DNA from: Megascapheus bottae
Taxonomy: Eukaryota; Chordata; Mammalia; Rodentia; Geomyidae
Length of the DNA: 64,000 nt
Direction of reading: 5' to 3'
Assembly (NCBI GenBank): GCA_024803745.1
Contig: JANJXV010000025.1
Location: 22,021,110-22,085,109, forward strand
The notes below the pieces were generated by a model. That model was not told the origin of the DNA, made no database searches, and worked only from the letters and a program-made list of their open reading frames with translations. The position numbers were made by a program, and so were the translations under genes. Below, in pieces: positions 22,717 through 34,708 of the stretch (the first letter of the stretch is position 1; each line of letters starts with the position of its first letter).

Positions 22717-24745
22717 AATGTGGACTCTTTTATAGCATCCTATTTCTTTTCCTCCACCAGAGTCTCGGCTCAAGAGCTTTTGTTCCAAGTTGAGGTGCAC
22801 TTGAGTGGTCAGTGGCTCCAGTCAAGTCTGAGCAATCTGAGGTCTGTATTTAACTCATGGCACTGGGTGGTGCTGGCTCCTTGTACAGCCGGAAAAGGAG
22901 TCAGCCCCTCCCTGAGTGCTCCATCTTCTCTCCAGAGAGCTAATTAATTTGAAGTTCTTCATCTGGTGCCTGGTACCTATTAAGTGCTACCATGTCAGTG
23001 CTGTGCATTTACCAAAGGCCGCTGGGGACTGCATGGTGGCCCTGTGGCCATTCTTGACTATGCCATTGGTAATAAATATAACACTTCTGAAACCTCAACT
23101 CCAGGCCACCTCAGTTGATGCCCACCCCTGTCTGGCAGTCTTATGTGGTTTTCATTCTGTGATTCGTTGGTGCAGTTCATTTTCTCATCTGCTCCTCCGT
23201 GAGGATTAATCAGGAAAGAACTGTATTGTTTTGGGTTGCTTTCTACCCCAAACCCCACGCCAATTGTAGGGCATGAACTCGGGGCCTGCACGGTTGTCCT
23301 TGCTAAAGGTTACTGCGCTACCGCTTTGAGGCACAGCTCCACTTCTGGTTTTCTGGTGGTTCATTGGAGAGAAGAGACTCATGGACTTTACTGCCTGGGA
23401 TTTGGCTTTGAACCACGATCCTCGGATCTCAGCCTCCTGAGTAGCTGGATTTCTTGCTGCTTTTTGAGATCAGGTCTCCTATATAGCCCAAACTGGACTC
23501 CAATTCATTCTCGTGCCTCTTCCTCCCAAGTGCTGGGATTATAGGCTGAGTCTACCCACAGCTTCCCAGCCCTTATTACTACCTACCTTTCCAGAACCTT
23601 CCATCCCCCTTCCAGCTGCTCTAGGCTGGAAGAGGGACACCCCACAGGGCTGGCAGTTCTCCTTTTAGACTCCCGGGAGGCCTACCTCCTTTCTCTCTCT
23701 GATTGCTTCTTTCTCTTAAGAGAGATGGCCTCCCTTACAAAACAACTGTTCGCACCTCCTCTTTCTCACCCTCCTCTTCCCCTGCCTACTTTTTCTCACC
23801 TCTTGGAGAAAAATAGAAGCAAATTGGGCAGGAAGGCTCCTTTCTTTCCCCATAAGCAAATTCACACACTTGGACATTTGGCCCTTGTCCTCAATCCAGT
23901 TCTTAAGTGCCCATCAGCCATTCCTTCCTCTCTCCAGACCCTCGTCACCAGAATGTAACACACACACACGATGTACAGATTTCTCCAGAAGTCTTTGTGG
24001 TCTCAGTTCCCATTTCTCACCGCTCATTAGCTTTCCAAACCACTCCAATTTCCAATAGCGCCTGTCTCTACCTCTTAGTTTTATGGAAATGTCTGCAATG
24101 GGTATCACCAGGGACATGGCCTCTGGTCCAGCCTCTCCTGTCATTCCCCACACATGCTGGCCATTTTTCTCTTTCTCTGAGCCCTTGACATCACCTGCTC
24201 TTAGTTTCTCAGCCCTTGGCTGGTTGCACTTCTTCTGCCCAGTCTCTTTTTATCTTAGCTACATTCTCAGCTAGTCTCTGTTAGATCAAGCCTGCACCAT
24301 GGACTGACTTCAAAGTCCATTTCTTCAGCATGACCCATCCCTGAGCTCTGGATTTGATTTCCAATCAGTGATGTCATATCTCCTGTTCTAGCCAATGAAA
24401 TGCAAGGGAGGGGAAGTGATGTCATCCCATGGCTTTTTTTTTTTTCCTTGCTCAAGGATAGCACTCTACCATTTGAGCCACAGCTCTACCTCTGGCATTC
24501 TGGTGCTTAAATGGAGATAACAGCCTCAGGGACTTTCCTTCCCTTGGCTAGCTTTGAATTTAAATCCTGAGAGCTCAGCCTCTGGGGTAGCTAGGATTAC
24601 AATAAGTCTCCAGTGCCTGGGTTCTGTCTTTTGGATGAGGTGACCAGTAGTGTTTTTTCACAGAGGCTACGCAATCAGCCTGAGTCCCAGACAGAATATG
24701 ACATGAAGTAGAACCACAAGTAATTCACAAAAGACAGGTAACAAG

Positions 24746-24945
24746 GGCCAGGAGTTTGGCCTAGTGGTAGAGTGCTTGCCTAGCATGCATGAAGACCCAG
24801 GTTTGATTCCTCGGTACCACATACATAGAAAAAGCCAGAAGTGATGCTGAGGCTCAAGTGATAGAATACTAGCCTTGAGAAAGCCCAAGGACAGTGCCCA
24901 GGCCCTGAGTTCAAGCCCCAGGACTGGCAAAAAAAAAAAAAAAAA
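24746..24945 (+). repeat. IDL-Geo SINE
   Basis: GGGCCAGGAGTTTGGCCTAG through CCCCAGGACTGGC, followed by an A17 tail that grades into an AAGA-rich tract. Confidence 0.88.
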
Positions 24946-25327
24946 CCAAGAAAAAGAAAGAAAGAAAGAAAAAGTAACAGGAACAAGAAAGAAATATTTG
25001 CTGTATAAAGTAAGGGAGACATGGAAGGTTTGTTACCATCAATTTGCCTAGCCTGACAGCATTGTAAGATTTATTAGTCAGAAGGGGAAATTAGTCCAGA
25101 TTATTTGCATAAAGGTGGGGGCAGATAACACAGTTGGGCAGGCAGGTGATAAGAAAATAGACCAAGTTGCTAATATAGTAGTAGTGTCTCATCCCACTAG
25201 AGGCAGATCACCAAATTTATCCCTATATTTCATGGAATGTAGAACAGTCTCTGAAGTTCAACACAAACTATTTTTCTCCAGCACTGGAATAAATGGTTTT
25301 CCTTTGGTGAGTACCAGAAAAATAATT

Positions 25328-25380
25328 CTCCTCCTCCTCCTCCTCCTCCTCCTCCTCCTCCTTCTCCTTCTTTTTCCTTC
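25328..25380. repeat. (CTC/CTT)n triplet microsatellite
   Basis: About 13 CTC units followed by CTT/TTC units. Frames across it translate to poly-Leu or poly-Gly/Glu and are not coding. Confidence 0.9.
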
Positions 25381-25389
25381 TTCTTCATG

Positions 25390-25620
25390 CCAGTTCTGGG
25401 CTTGAATTTGGCCTGGACCCTGCTCCTGAGCTTCATTTTGCTCAACGTTAGCACTCTACCACTTGAGCCACACCACCACTGTTAGCTTTTAGTGAGGGTA
25501 GTTTATTGAAGATAAGCATCTCACAAACTTTCCTGCCCAAGCTGGTTTCAAAATTCAATCCTCAGATCTCAGCCTCCTGAGTAGCTAGGATTATAGGTGT
25601 GAGCCACGGGCACCCAGCTT
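25390..25620 (-). repeat. 7SL-like/Geo SINE, minus orientation
   Basis: CTCTACCACTTGAGCCACAC ... TCAGCCTCCTGAGTAGCTAG ... GTGTGAGCCACGGGCACCC on +. Confidence 0.8.
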
Positions 25621-26092
25621 TCTTATTATTTTTTGGTGCCAGGTTTTGAACTCAGAGCCTGAGCCTAATTATTTTTTTTTCTTTTTTGCCAGTACTCAGG
25701 CTTAACCCGAGGGCCTGGGCACTGTTTTGGGGCTTTCCTCAAGGCTAGCGCTCTAACACAGCACCCCTTCCAGCCTTTTCTGTCTATGTAGTACTGAGGA
25801 CTTGAACCCAGGGCTTCATGTATACTAGGCAAGCACTTTACCACTAAGTCATATTTCTAACCCTTAGCTTTGAACCTTGATCCTCAGAGCCCAGCCTCCT
25901 GAGTAGCTAGGATTACAGGTACTTATTCTGTACTTATTTTTTTATGGTAGTTGAGTGTAGTTGAGTTTGCACTCAGGACCTCAGGAATGCTAGCAAGGAC
26001 ATTCTAATGTGAGCCAAGCCTCCAGCATCCATTTACCACATTTAGAGAAGATTAACAAGAAAGGGATGACACTCATTCAGTACAAATGCAAT

Positions 26093-26189
26093 TTTTTTTT
26101 TTGCCAGTCCTGGTACCAAGGAATCGAACCCAGGTCTTTGTACATGCTAGGCAAGCACTCTTACCACTACGCCAAACTCCCAGCCCCAA
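26093..26189 (-). repeat. IDL left monomer alone (Geo half deleted)
   Basis: On +, the tail complement TTTTGCCAGTCCTGGTACCA joins the 3' end directly to the tRNA-like half (GAATCGAACCCAGGTC ... CGCCAAACTCCCAGCCCC). The right monomer between CAGTCCTG and GTACCA is missing. Confidence 0.75.
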
Positions 26190-26865
26190 CAAATACAATT
26201 TCTTTTCCAACTATTTTCAAGTGTGTGATTTTTGGAAACCCTCCATTGCAGGTCCTCCACTGAGGACTCAAGCACTGCATTACACTTGTAATGTGACTTC
26301 ATTATCTTGTCTCGATCAAATCTACAGACTCCAGGATCTAGTTCAGCCCAGACTCTTCCACATCCCATCTCTGTTTGGTCCAAGAGTCCAGAGCTCTATG
26401 CTTTGAAGATTCCTCCTGGGCTCAGAAACCCCTTTCTAAAATGTATTTTCTTTTGTTTATGTGGTACTGAGGAATCGAACCCAGGGTTTCATGCATGCTA
26501 GGCAAGCACTGTACCTCTAAGTCACATTCCCTGCCCAGAAATCTTTCTGTGTATCTCTTTCATGCTGGCATCTTTGGGGACACAGTTGCCTTGGGTGGAA
26601 AGAACTCTAATTCTCCCTGGCTCTTCCTCCCCCTGCTCCTCCCCCTACATCCCCCTCCCCCAGCCCTGTTGGTCCTGGGGCTTGAACTCATGACCTGGGA
26701 GCTGTCCCTGAACTTTTTTTTTTTTGCTCAAGTCCCAAAACCTGCCACTGTGAGCCACAGATCCACCTGGGACTTTTGGGTGTTTAATTGAAGAGTCTCC
26801 CAGGCTTGGCAAGGGCCCCACGCAGAGGAGGTGACCCGGAAGGTAATAAATCATTGTCAGTCAAG

Positions 26866-27160
26866 ATGGCTTCACACCTGAGCCTTCATCATTTTAAAAA
26901 GGAGCCACCCAAAGAGAAAGACTTTCCAAACCCAGGGCTCCGAGGAGTTCGCACAAAGACCTTATTTCGAGCTGTGAATCCAGAACCCTTCATTAAATCT
27001 ACCAGACCAGTAATAAGTTTTTGGATTGGTAAACCTTTCGCTTTGTGTGGTTTACCTTGGTTCTCTACATGCAACACAAGACAATGAGAAGGACCTCTAC
27101 AAAGCTGTGGACAGTGAAGGAAATAGTTATATGAGAAGGAAAACGTCTAGATGGGATTGA
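26866..27160 (+). pseudogene. SMIM8: SMIM8 processed pseudogene
   Basis: An intronless frame starts at ATG 26866 and matches the remembered small integral membrane protein 8 (about 97 aa): the [11 protein letters not shown] block, then [17 protein letters not shown]. After the would-be membrane segment the homology moves to another frame (codons from about 27059: [19 protein letters not shown], then [11 protein letters not shown] and a stop at 27158-27160). There is thus at least one net +1 frameshift, and the original frame ends at 27087. Lack of introns, distance from the parental locus (human chromosome 6) and the frameshift indicate a dead retrocopy. No promoter is evident. Confidence 0.85.
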
Positions 27161-27829
27161 AGTGCTGATTCCTTGCAGATAGAGCTTCCTTAGAAACCTT
27201 CCACTGGAAGGCGCTGAGTGAGCACAATCGTATTTTGTGTCATAGAAAATGTTAAAATGAGTCTACTCTAGTAATATGTCCTGCTACAGCTAAAGATTGT
27301 TACCTCATTCTTTCCCCACAGATTTTGCCAGGAAGACAGGAGCTCAGAGGATTCCTGCCCTGGGTGGGGGCTGTGCCAAATCATGGAGGACCCAGCTGGC
27401 TGGGTATCATTGCCCAGTCAGTGCCACCTCCTCTGGAAGTTGGCAGGAAGAGCCCGCATCCATATCTCCCACATGAGCAACTACTTCCAGCCTTTTCTGT
27501 GTATGTGGTACTGAGGACTTGAACCCAGGGCTTCAGGTATACTCGGCAAGCACTCTACCCCTAAGTCATAGTCCCAGCCCTCAACACAAATCTGCTTCTG
27601 CCACCCACTCCGGGTAAAGGTATCAACAACCATCCTCCAAATGCTTCTGAAAACAGGTGTGGGGCTGAAGCAGGATAGATAAGGAGATGGAGAAATGATA
27701 CTATTTACAACAAACATCAAGAAGCCAGACTTAGAAGCTAAAACTAGGCAAGCAAACCAGTCATCAGTGGCTCACATCTGTAATCTCAGGAGGCTGAGAT
27801 CATTCAACTTTTAGAAATACTTCAGCTAA

Positions 27830-28585
27830 TCAACCTCAGTCCTTGAGCCTGGCACGAGAAGAATTCAGGCAAGACTCCAAGATGGTGTTAAGTAGTTTTT
27901 TAGGCCAGAAGGAAGAAAAAGATTCTGTGGCATACCTATGGTAAGGGAAAAGACAGCACTTCAGCCTGTCTTCCTAGGTACAAAGACTGATGTTCCGTTA
28001 AATTGGGAGACTCGAGGGCAGGATGCGAGCAGGTGAGCGCAGAACAGCCCAAGTGACAGGCAGGAAAGCGAACACTCTTGTCTCCAGAAAGCTTAGGTGG
28101 AACCTTGTTAAAATAAAGAATGGTCTATGCCTGGCAGAAGAGTCATTCTTTTCTGGATTCTAAGATGGCTGCCAAAATGGCTGCAGAAGAGAATGGCTCT
28201 CCTCCAGCCTGTAGGGCAGTCACTACCCCAAAAGTCGGGATTAAGTGAATTACATTTGACTGCTAGAGGTAAAGGTTTTACTCATCAGTATTGGTTAAGT
28301 TCCTTTTAGGAACTCTTGGTTGACCTGCGTTAGACTGTAATGATGTAAATCACCAAACCTTAGACGGGGGTGGAGTACTCAAAAGAAAAAAAAAATCGTG
28401 GGTGTGACATCATGTTTTTACTTTACTGGCCACATAATATGGTCATCTGAATACCTATGATCTTACCCTCTATTTTAGATTTACCTTTGCCTTTAAGGGG
28501 TCCCTTACTGACGGCTAACTGCTACCTAAGTCACAAGGACGACACTCTGAGAAGCCAACTGATCTTTTCAGTGAGATTTATTGAG
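27830..28585 (-). mobile_element. Possible solo LTR-like element
   Basis: This block is unlike the surrounding SINEs. Read on the minus strand, a stretch near 27,845-27,900 (CACCATCTTGGAGTCTTGCC, then TGAATTC) resembles the U5 end of an endogenous retroviral LTR, and the repeated AAGATGGCTGCCAAAATGGC near 28,163 is of LTR type. Clear TG...CA ends and a target-site duplication were not found, and no retroviral genes are present. Confidence 0.3.
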
Positions 28586-28876
28586 CAGCTACAATATTGC
28601 CAGGTTGGTCTTCATTTTAGCCATGGAGGGGAAAAAAAAATGACATTTACATTCTACTTGGGGTGAAGCAGGTGGAAGAGAGGATGTGACATGAGCTTGG
28701 GTGAGTAGGAAGGGTCTTTCTTCTCTCTGAAGCCACTATGGCACAACAAGCAGGAGGCAGACAGCAGATTGGAAGAAAAGTATCTGGATACATTTTTTTT
28801 TTCTAGTTTCCCAGGACCCTTTTAACCCTAAGAATTCCCCAAAGGAAACCAATTCAGAAGAATAAAAGCTCCCACT

Positions 28877-28882
28877 TTTATT
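28877..28882 (-). terminator. CDIPT: CDIPT poly(A) signal AATAAA
   Basis: The minus strand reads CCATAATAAAAGTGGG. This sits about 440 bases past the CDIPT stop codon and would give a 3' UTR of about 460 bases ending near 28,858. Confidence 0.7.
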
Positions 28883-29317
28883 ATGGGGGCTTCCAGAGCT
28901 GGACAGAAGATTGTTGCAGGGATGGATTTAAATATCCCGAACCCTTCCTGGACCCAGAACCCAGGCTTTCTCTGGACACGTTGGCTCTACACCTATCTTT
29001 CTTCATGCAAGTACCCCTAAAATCCTGGGCCAGGCCAGACCCCAGGGCTGAGATGACAGGATGTGTGACGATTAGATGGCAGACAGGCCTTCTGGAGCCC
29101 CGGCTGTATGAATGAGACCTTTTAAGTCCCCTTCCTTGATCTGTAGCCCAGGTCCTTGGGGTTGTGACACCACCAAAGAGAGGCTGATTCCACCCCAGCA
29201 GGTTGAAGAACACATTAGGAAGATGTGAGACTGGGACCCTCGAGGAAGGGGAGGGAGAGCTGTGTGGCATAGTGTGATGCCCAGGTAGGTTCTGGAGGAG
29301 GGGAGCCGGGGGGTGGG

Positions 29318-31817
29318 TCACTTCTTCTTGGCACGGTCTGCTGCATCCAGAGCAGCCATATTGCGGGCAGCTGTGACAAGGTGGATCACGCTGATGACTG
29401 ACTTGAGCAAGGCGATGGGGGCTGTGATCCAGAGACCCATCCGGAAAAGGCCCACGGAGCCGACTTGGAGGGGAGGGAGAGGAGAGGGCAGCACCAGGGT
29501 GAGAGAAAGAATGGCAGGCAGGGAATCAAGGATCAGAAGCCAACTTTTGTCTCCCCAGACAGCACAGGGGCCCCTCACCCCCTTCCAGCCTTGTCCCTCC
29601 TCCTCTTACCTAATGGTCCCTCGGAGAAACTGAACAGGTAGAGGAGGCAGTAGAAGAGTTCATTGCCGGCACACAGGGTGAACAGAGCAGGCTGCACACA
29701 GAAAGCTGCTTAAAGAAAGGCAGGGCCGGCACTACCCCATACCTGCACCCCAACAAGGCCAGCACCCCTGGGGAACAGTGGCCTTAGCAGCAGGGTAACG
29801 CCCACACTCTGCCCATGAGTTAGTGGCTCATGCCTGTAATTCTAGCTACTCAAGGAAGCTGAGATTTGAGGATCATGGTTCAAAGCCAGCCCAGGCAGGA
29901 AAGGCTGTGAGACTCTTATTCTCAGGTTAAACCCAAGGACCAGCAAAAAAGAGAAAAAGAAAAATCCACCCTCTGCCCCTCCACCCATATGTCTGGCTTC
30001 TTCTTTCCTTCCCTCTCCAGCCCTAGCTCCTCCCCTTGGGTATGCAGGCACCAAAACCCCATTCCACCATGCATCCGTTTACAGGCCTCTCCTCCTGTCC
30101 TCTGCCACTGTGCCCTCTGCTGACCTGGTGCTAGGGTTCAGCCCAGAACTTCTCATCACTGAGTGAGATGGGGATGGGCAGGGAACACTTAGTCTGGAGT
30201 GTGTGGGAGAGAACAGGAAACACTCACTCTGGAGGTGTAGTAGATACGAAGCACCGGATTTCCAGAAAGGTCAATCATCTTGTGACTCTCACTGCCTCGG
30301 ACCACAGAACTTAGGGAGAAAATAAGGGAAACACATGAGTTTGCATTCCTACTAGCTTCCTAACTCTCCCATGAGTTCTATGGGTTGGTGCTGGGTCCCA
30401 GGAGCAGGTGTCAAGACTGCTTCCACGAGAAGTGGGGGTGCAATGGAAAGCTACACAATTCCCATTTGGAATTCTACATCATCTATTTAGAAGGGCCCTA
30501 AGCAGCCAGGCACTGGTGCCTCACACCTGTAATCCCAGCTACTTAGGAGGCTGAGATCTGAGGAACACAGTTCAAAGCCAGCCTGGGCAGGGAAGTCTAT
30601 GAGGTTCTTATCTCTAATTAACTTCCCCCTAAAAAAGCCAGAAGCAGAACTGTAGCTCAAGTGGTAGAGCTCTAGCCTTGAGGAAGCCCAAGGACAGCGT
30701 TGAGACCCTGAGTTCAAACCCCAAGACTGGTCAAAAAACAAAAAAAGTAGAACCTAAACAGCCCCTCCCACCAGTGTCTTCAGTTCAATGGGCCGGCAGA
30801 CCTGTGCAGGTGCAGCCAGTGACTGGCCACATCCAAGCTCATGCTGAGCTGGAAGAGAAGCGTGGCTTGAGGATACAGCAGAGCCAGGTTGACCAATAGA
30901 CACATGGTAGAGCAGCGGTCTGTTAGCATGTCCAGCATGGCTCCAAACCGGGTCCCTACAACAACAACAACAATCAACCCACCAGTACTTGGTGTGTGTT
31001 CTGATGCACCGTGAAGATGTCCACAGTCTCACCACAGCTCTCAGTAGGGGTGAGGCCAGGACATGGTGGAGGGAAGGAGCAGGGAGCAATTCTGAACCCC
31101 AGAACCAAGTCCAGGGCAAGGCAGAGCAGATTGATGGATTTATAAACTCTCCAGCAGTCCCTGGCTTCCCTCCCCACCCCCACCCCACTGTGCCTTCTGG
31201 AACTCGACCTGCCTGGGCCCAGGACACTGGAGGACCCCAGCAAACACCTGTTGAATGGGATGTATTCCTAGAGACATCCTGGCATGGCCGGAGTCATGTC
31301 CAGACTGGACTTTTCCACACCCCTCCTAAGCAGGGAATTCCCAAGAGTTAGATTTAAAACCTCCTGCTACAAACTCAGGCCATTCTGTTTTACTTTTTCG
31401 CTTTTTTTGGGGGGGGGGGAGCAGGGGGGTTCCTGAGATTTGGAACGACAGAGCTGTCAGGCCTCTGAGGTTCAGGGGGGAAAAAGGACTGGCGAGGTTG
31501 TGGGGTGTCAAGGCTGGCCGGCAGGAGGGATCCTTCACCTTGATTCAGGGCTCGAGCTGCGTGTCCATCGAAAGCGTCCAGAAGTCCGCTGAGCAGATAG
31601 AAGGAGGAGGCCGTGAGGGGGCAGCAGGGCATGAAGTAGAAAGAAATGATGGCGAAGACGATCCGGGCATAACCTTGGCAAGAGATCAGGAGACACAGAC
31701 AGCGCGGGATGAGGAAAGCCTTGGCCGGGGCCCGCCGCCCTCCCCGAGGTCCCGGGGCCGCAGGCTGCACTCACCGATCAGGTTAGGCACGAAAAGGAAG
31801 ATATTTTCTTCGGGCAT
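29318..31817 (-). CDS. CDIPT: CDP-diacylglycerol--inositol 3-phosphatidyltransferase (PI synthase)
   Basis: CDIPT makes phosphatidylinositol from CDP-diacylglycerol and myo-inositol in the ER membrane. Coding exons, in transcript order: 31775-31817, 31539-31673, 30802-30955, 30228-30309, 29610-29691, 29318-29463. Phases join and total 214 codons (213 aa, as in human). The CDP-alcohol phosphotransferase motif D-G-x2-A-R-x8-G-x3-D-x3-D is complete: D50, G51, A54, R55, G64, D68 and D72, with D47 just upstream. It is split by the exon 2/3 junction at G60. Several hydrophobic segments and a lysine-rich tail (DRAKKK) fit an ER multipass enzyme. Exon 3 uses a weak donor, CAG|GTCTGC. Identity is very secure. 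Confidence 0.98.
29815..29945 (+). repeat. Truncated 7SL-like/Geo SINE in CDIPT intron 4
   Basis: CATGCCTGTAATTCTAGCTA ... GAGGATCATGGTTCAAAGCC; the Geo half is mostly deleted (AAACCCAAGGACCAGCAAAA). Confidence 0.7.
30508..30745 (+). repeat. 7SL-like/Geo SINE in CDIPT intron 3
   Basis: A full composite copy: CACACCTGTAATCCCAGCTA through CCCCAAGACTGGTC and an A-rich tail, about 55 bases from the CDIPT exon 3 donor. Confidence 0.8.
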
Positions 31818-33050
31818 CGCGGCGGTCCCCTCGTCGGCCAGGGCCAGCTCTGGAGGTGCTGCGGTGCTCCCAGTCCCGACGGCTCGGCCTCACCCTCCAC
31901 CCCGGCGCATGGGCCACCACAGCGACGCTCCGGACCCCTCGGACCTCGCCCGGCCCCAGATGGGAAAGCGGGCAGCAGGCCGGAGCATGGGCGGCTCAGG
32001 TGTGCGCGAGGCGCCCGGGGCTCGCACACCCCGCCCGGGCGGTGGACAGCTCCTCGCCCTTAGCAACGATCCCTGCAGTTCCAGCTGTACAGCGTTTCAC
32101 TTTGGTGAACCGACTCCCTCGCCGCCGCGCGTCGTTGGAAAAAAAAAGAAAAAGAAGAAGAAGAAGTGGAGAACGAAGAAAGAAGCCTAGAAATAAAAAG
32201 TCTGCGGCTCCTTTAAGACCTGCCGGCTTCCTTTTCCTTTCTCCGCCTCCTCCCCTGCACACTGGGTCGTCCCAAAGTGCAGAGGCGGAGGGGGGAGCCA
32301 AGCAAACCCTGGCGCCAAGCAAAGGAAAGAACTGAAAATGGAGACGTGAAGGAGAAGGAGCCGTGCACAGAAAGCTCTAAGTTGAGGTTTCGGGAGGTTA
32401 CAGCGTCCTAAAGACAGAGATGAGGCGGCGAGGATCCGCCCTCCCGAGCCTTGGCCTCCCCCAGACTCGAGGCGACTTGGTACAGTCCACATCGTCTTTC
32501 CCCGCCCCCTAGCCTAGCCCGGCCGGGAAGTGCAGGCTAGAGAGTCCGCCGAGCGGCGCGCGGCGGGGCTGCCCCGGCCTCGGGGGCCCCTAGCGGCGGG
32601 AGGAGTGGATCCCAGGCTCCACCCGGCGGCATCTCCCTCTCCGATTTCCTCCGCTCGGGGTCCCCCGCCTCCGAGCAGGGGCCTGGGGACCAGGTCTGGA
32701 AAGCGGAGGCCGGAGGAGCACTACTGGGCACGCTCGGAACACGCCCCGGCTGGGATTCTAGAACCCGCCATCTCCTAGCGACCCAGCGGTGGAACCCCCG
32801 ACAACATTAGGCTTTTATAGTACCGGAGCGCCGCCGCCCTGGTTACCCGTCTCTCCCCCCCCTTCTCCCCCACTTCCGATTCCCCGTCCCTCCCCTCCCT
32901 CCCTTCACCCCTCCTGCCGAGTAACCCCACATCCCCACCTGTCTTCCAGGTCCGGGCAGCAGATTGTCTGCCAGAGGCTTGGGAAGGACCTTGGCAGGGG
33001 GAGGAGGACACTGTGGGGGCCCCTCGCTCCCCCCCCAAAAAAAGTATAAG
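31500..33050. promoter_or_regulatory. CpG island, likely bidirectional promoter
   Basis: CpG-dense sequence covers CDIPT exons 1-2 and about 1.2 kb upstream. It includes an ETS-type CCGGGAAGTG at about 32,523-32,532 in a second GC-rich peak (32,510-32,770). CDIPT starts leftward from here. A rightward start for the small gene at 33.4 kb is inferred. Long open frames on both strands here reflect GC content and stop scarcity. Confidence 0.65.
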
Positions 33051-33067
33051 GCATCAGTCTTCCCTCC

Positions 33068-33070
<3 letters not shown>

Positions 33071-33110
<40 letters not shown>
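33071..33110. repeat. (GT)20 microsatellite
   Basis: A pure dinucleotide run immediately followed by a diverged minus-strand SINE fragment (to about 33,250). Confidence 0.95.
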
Positions 33111-33114
<4 letters not shown>

Positions 33115-33457
33115 GTCTTGGGGCTTTTGCTACAGGCTAGTACTATACCATTCGAAACACATCCACTTCAGGGCTTTTTTGGTGGTTGATTGGGGATGAG
33201 GGGACTTCTAACCACTATAGGCAGATCTCAGCCTCCTGAGTAGCTAGAACTAGGCTGATAGGCCAGATCCCTCAGCCCAGACTGACTAGTCTCTTTTGTT
33301 TTAATAGAGACCTCCATGTCAGGTCTCTATGAGGTCTCTATCCACCTAAAGGCCTTCAATTAGATCTGGGCTCTGCCAAGGGCTGGAGGAACAGGGGCCT
33401 AGGGGGAAATAAGCTGGTTTCTCCTGTCTCAGAAAGGCTTCAACTGTTCCTGAGGGG

Positions 33458-34639
33458 ATGGCATCCACTCCTATCATGAAAGAGGAGAAAAAGTACAACT
33501 GGCCATCTCAAGCTGCCGCCTCCTGGAGTGGAGGGAAGGTGAGCGCTGAGGGGCCTGGTGAGGTAGACAGCTTCTAGGTAGAGACTTTGATCCTGAGTCC
33601 CTAATCCCACATCCATGCATCCCTGACCTTCTCCCAGCCATAGCTGATCCCCCAGAAATTTTTTCTGGGTCTCCTATCTCATTGCCAGCCCACAGCACAA
33701 TGCCCTGGTTCACTAACCCAGTCCTTACATATCCAGTACCAGACTCCTGAATCACCAGGCCCCAGGCCTCTAGGCAAAGGGAAGACCCCTGGCTGAGATC
33801 TGCTGCCTTTTCCTTTCTCAGGCTTCTTTGTCCCGTTCTGAGGAATTCCTGATCCGGATCAGCACAGAACTCACTGATGAGGCCTTATGTATTGCTAGCT
33901 GTATGAACCCTGTGCCACCAGTCAAGACAAAGCAAACAAAAGACCAAGGGACTCAGATCTCCAGACATGGTGATCCCCTTCAGTCCCACTGTATCTAGAC
34001 ACTCACAGGGGGGAGCTGGTGGCTCACACTTGCCATCCTGTCATCCTTTCTCAGGAAGCTGAGATCTCAGGATGGAGATTCAAAGCCATCCCAGGTAGAG
34101 AAGTCTGTGGACTTAACTCCAGTTAACCACCAAATAAAACAGAAGTGGAGGTGTGGCTCAACGTGGTGCCAGCCTTGAGTGAAAGAGCTAAAAGGACAGT
34201 GCCCAGGCCCAATACCAGCACATACACACACACACCCCACCACCACAACACCCCAGCCCAGTCGCAGGCATAGCTAATCCTCCAGAAATCTATTCCTGGG
34301 TCTCCTACCTCAGTGCTAGTTCTTTCCACAGAGCTTTTGTTCACTAACCCAGTCCCTACATGTTACTGCTGATCAGGAATCAGCTTGACCTGCCCTAGAC
34401 ACATGTCTTTCTGGCTATGGGGATTACTTTTTAACTGGGACCTCTTCTTTCAGCATTCTTCACCAAAACTCGCAGCACAGACACCCGGTGAGTGATTCTT
34501 TGTTCTGGGAGAAAGGTGAATGAGAAGGGGAGACTTCGTCCCAACAGGGTAGAAGAATTTTGAACCATGAAATTTCTATTCTGCCCTGAATCTGAAAGTC
34601 AAAGTTCATAGCCTTGAGCTCTCTCTCCCCCCCCCTCTC

Positions 34640-34708
<69 letters not shown>

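Larger units (their letters stand above)
20951..28856. other. Convergent intergenic region between MVP and CDIPT
   Basis: About 7.9 kb with no intact gene seen. It holds a local duplication (21034-21195), many SINEs of both families, a (CTC)n array, a SMIM8 processed pseudogene and an LTR-like block. The stretch 23580-24270 looks unique and pyrimidine-rich, with nothing recognisable. Confidence 0.75.

Noticed and set aside
25230..25454. Poly-Gly/Glu minus-strand frame
   Set aside because: It is the translation of the (CTC)n array at 25,328.
31498..32190. 230-codon plus-strand open frame opposite CDIPT exons 1-2
   Set aside because: It is the antisense of CDIPT coding sequence plus a CpG island. 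Composition is GC-driven, with no family resemblance.
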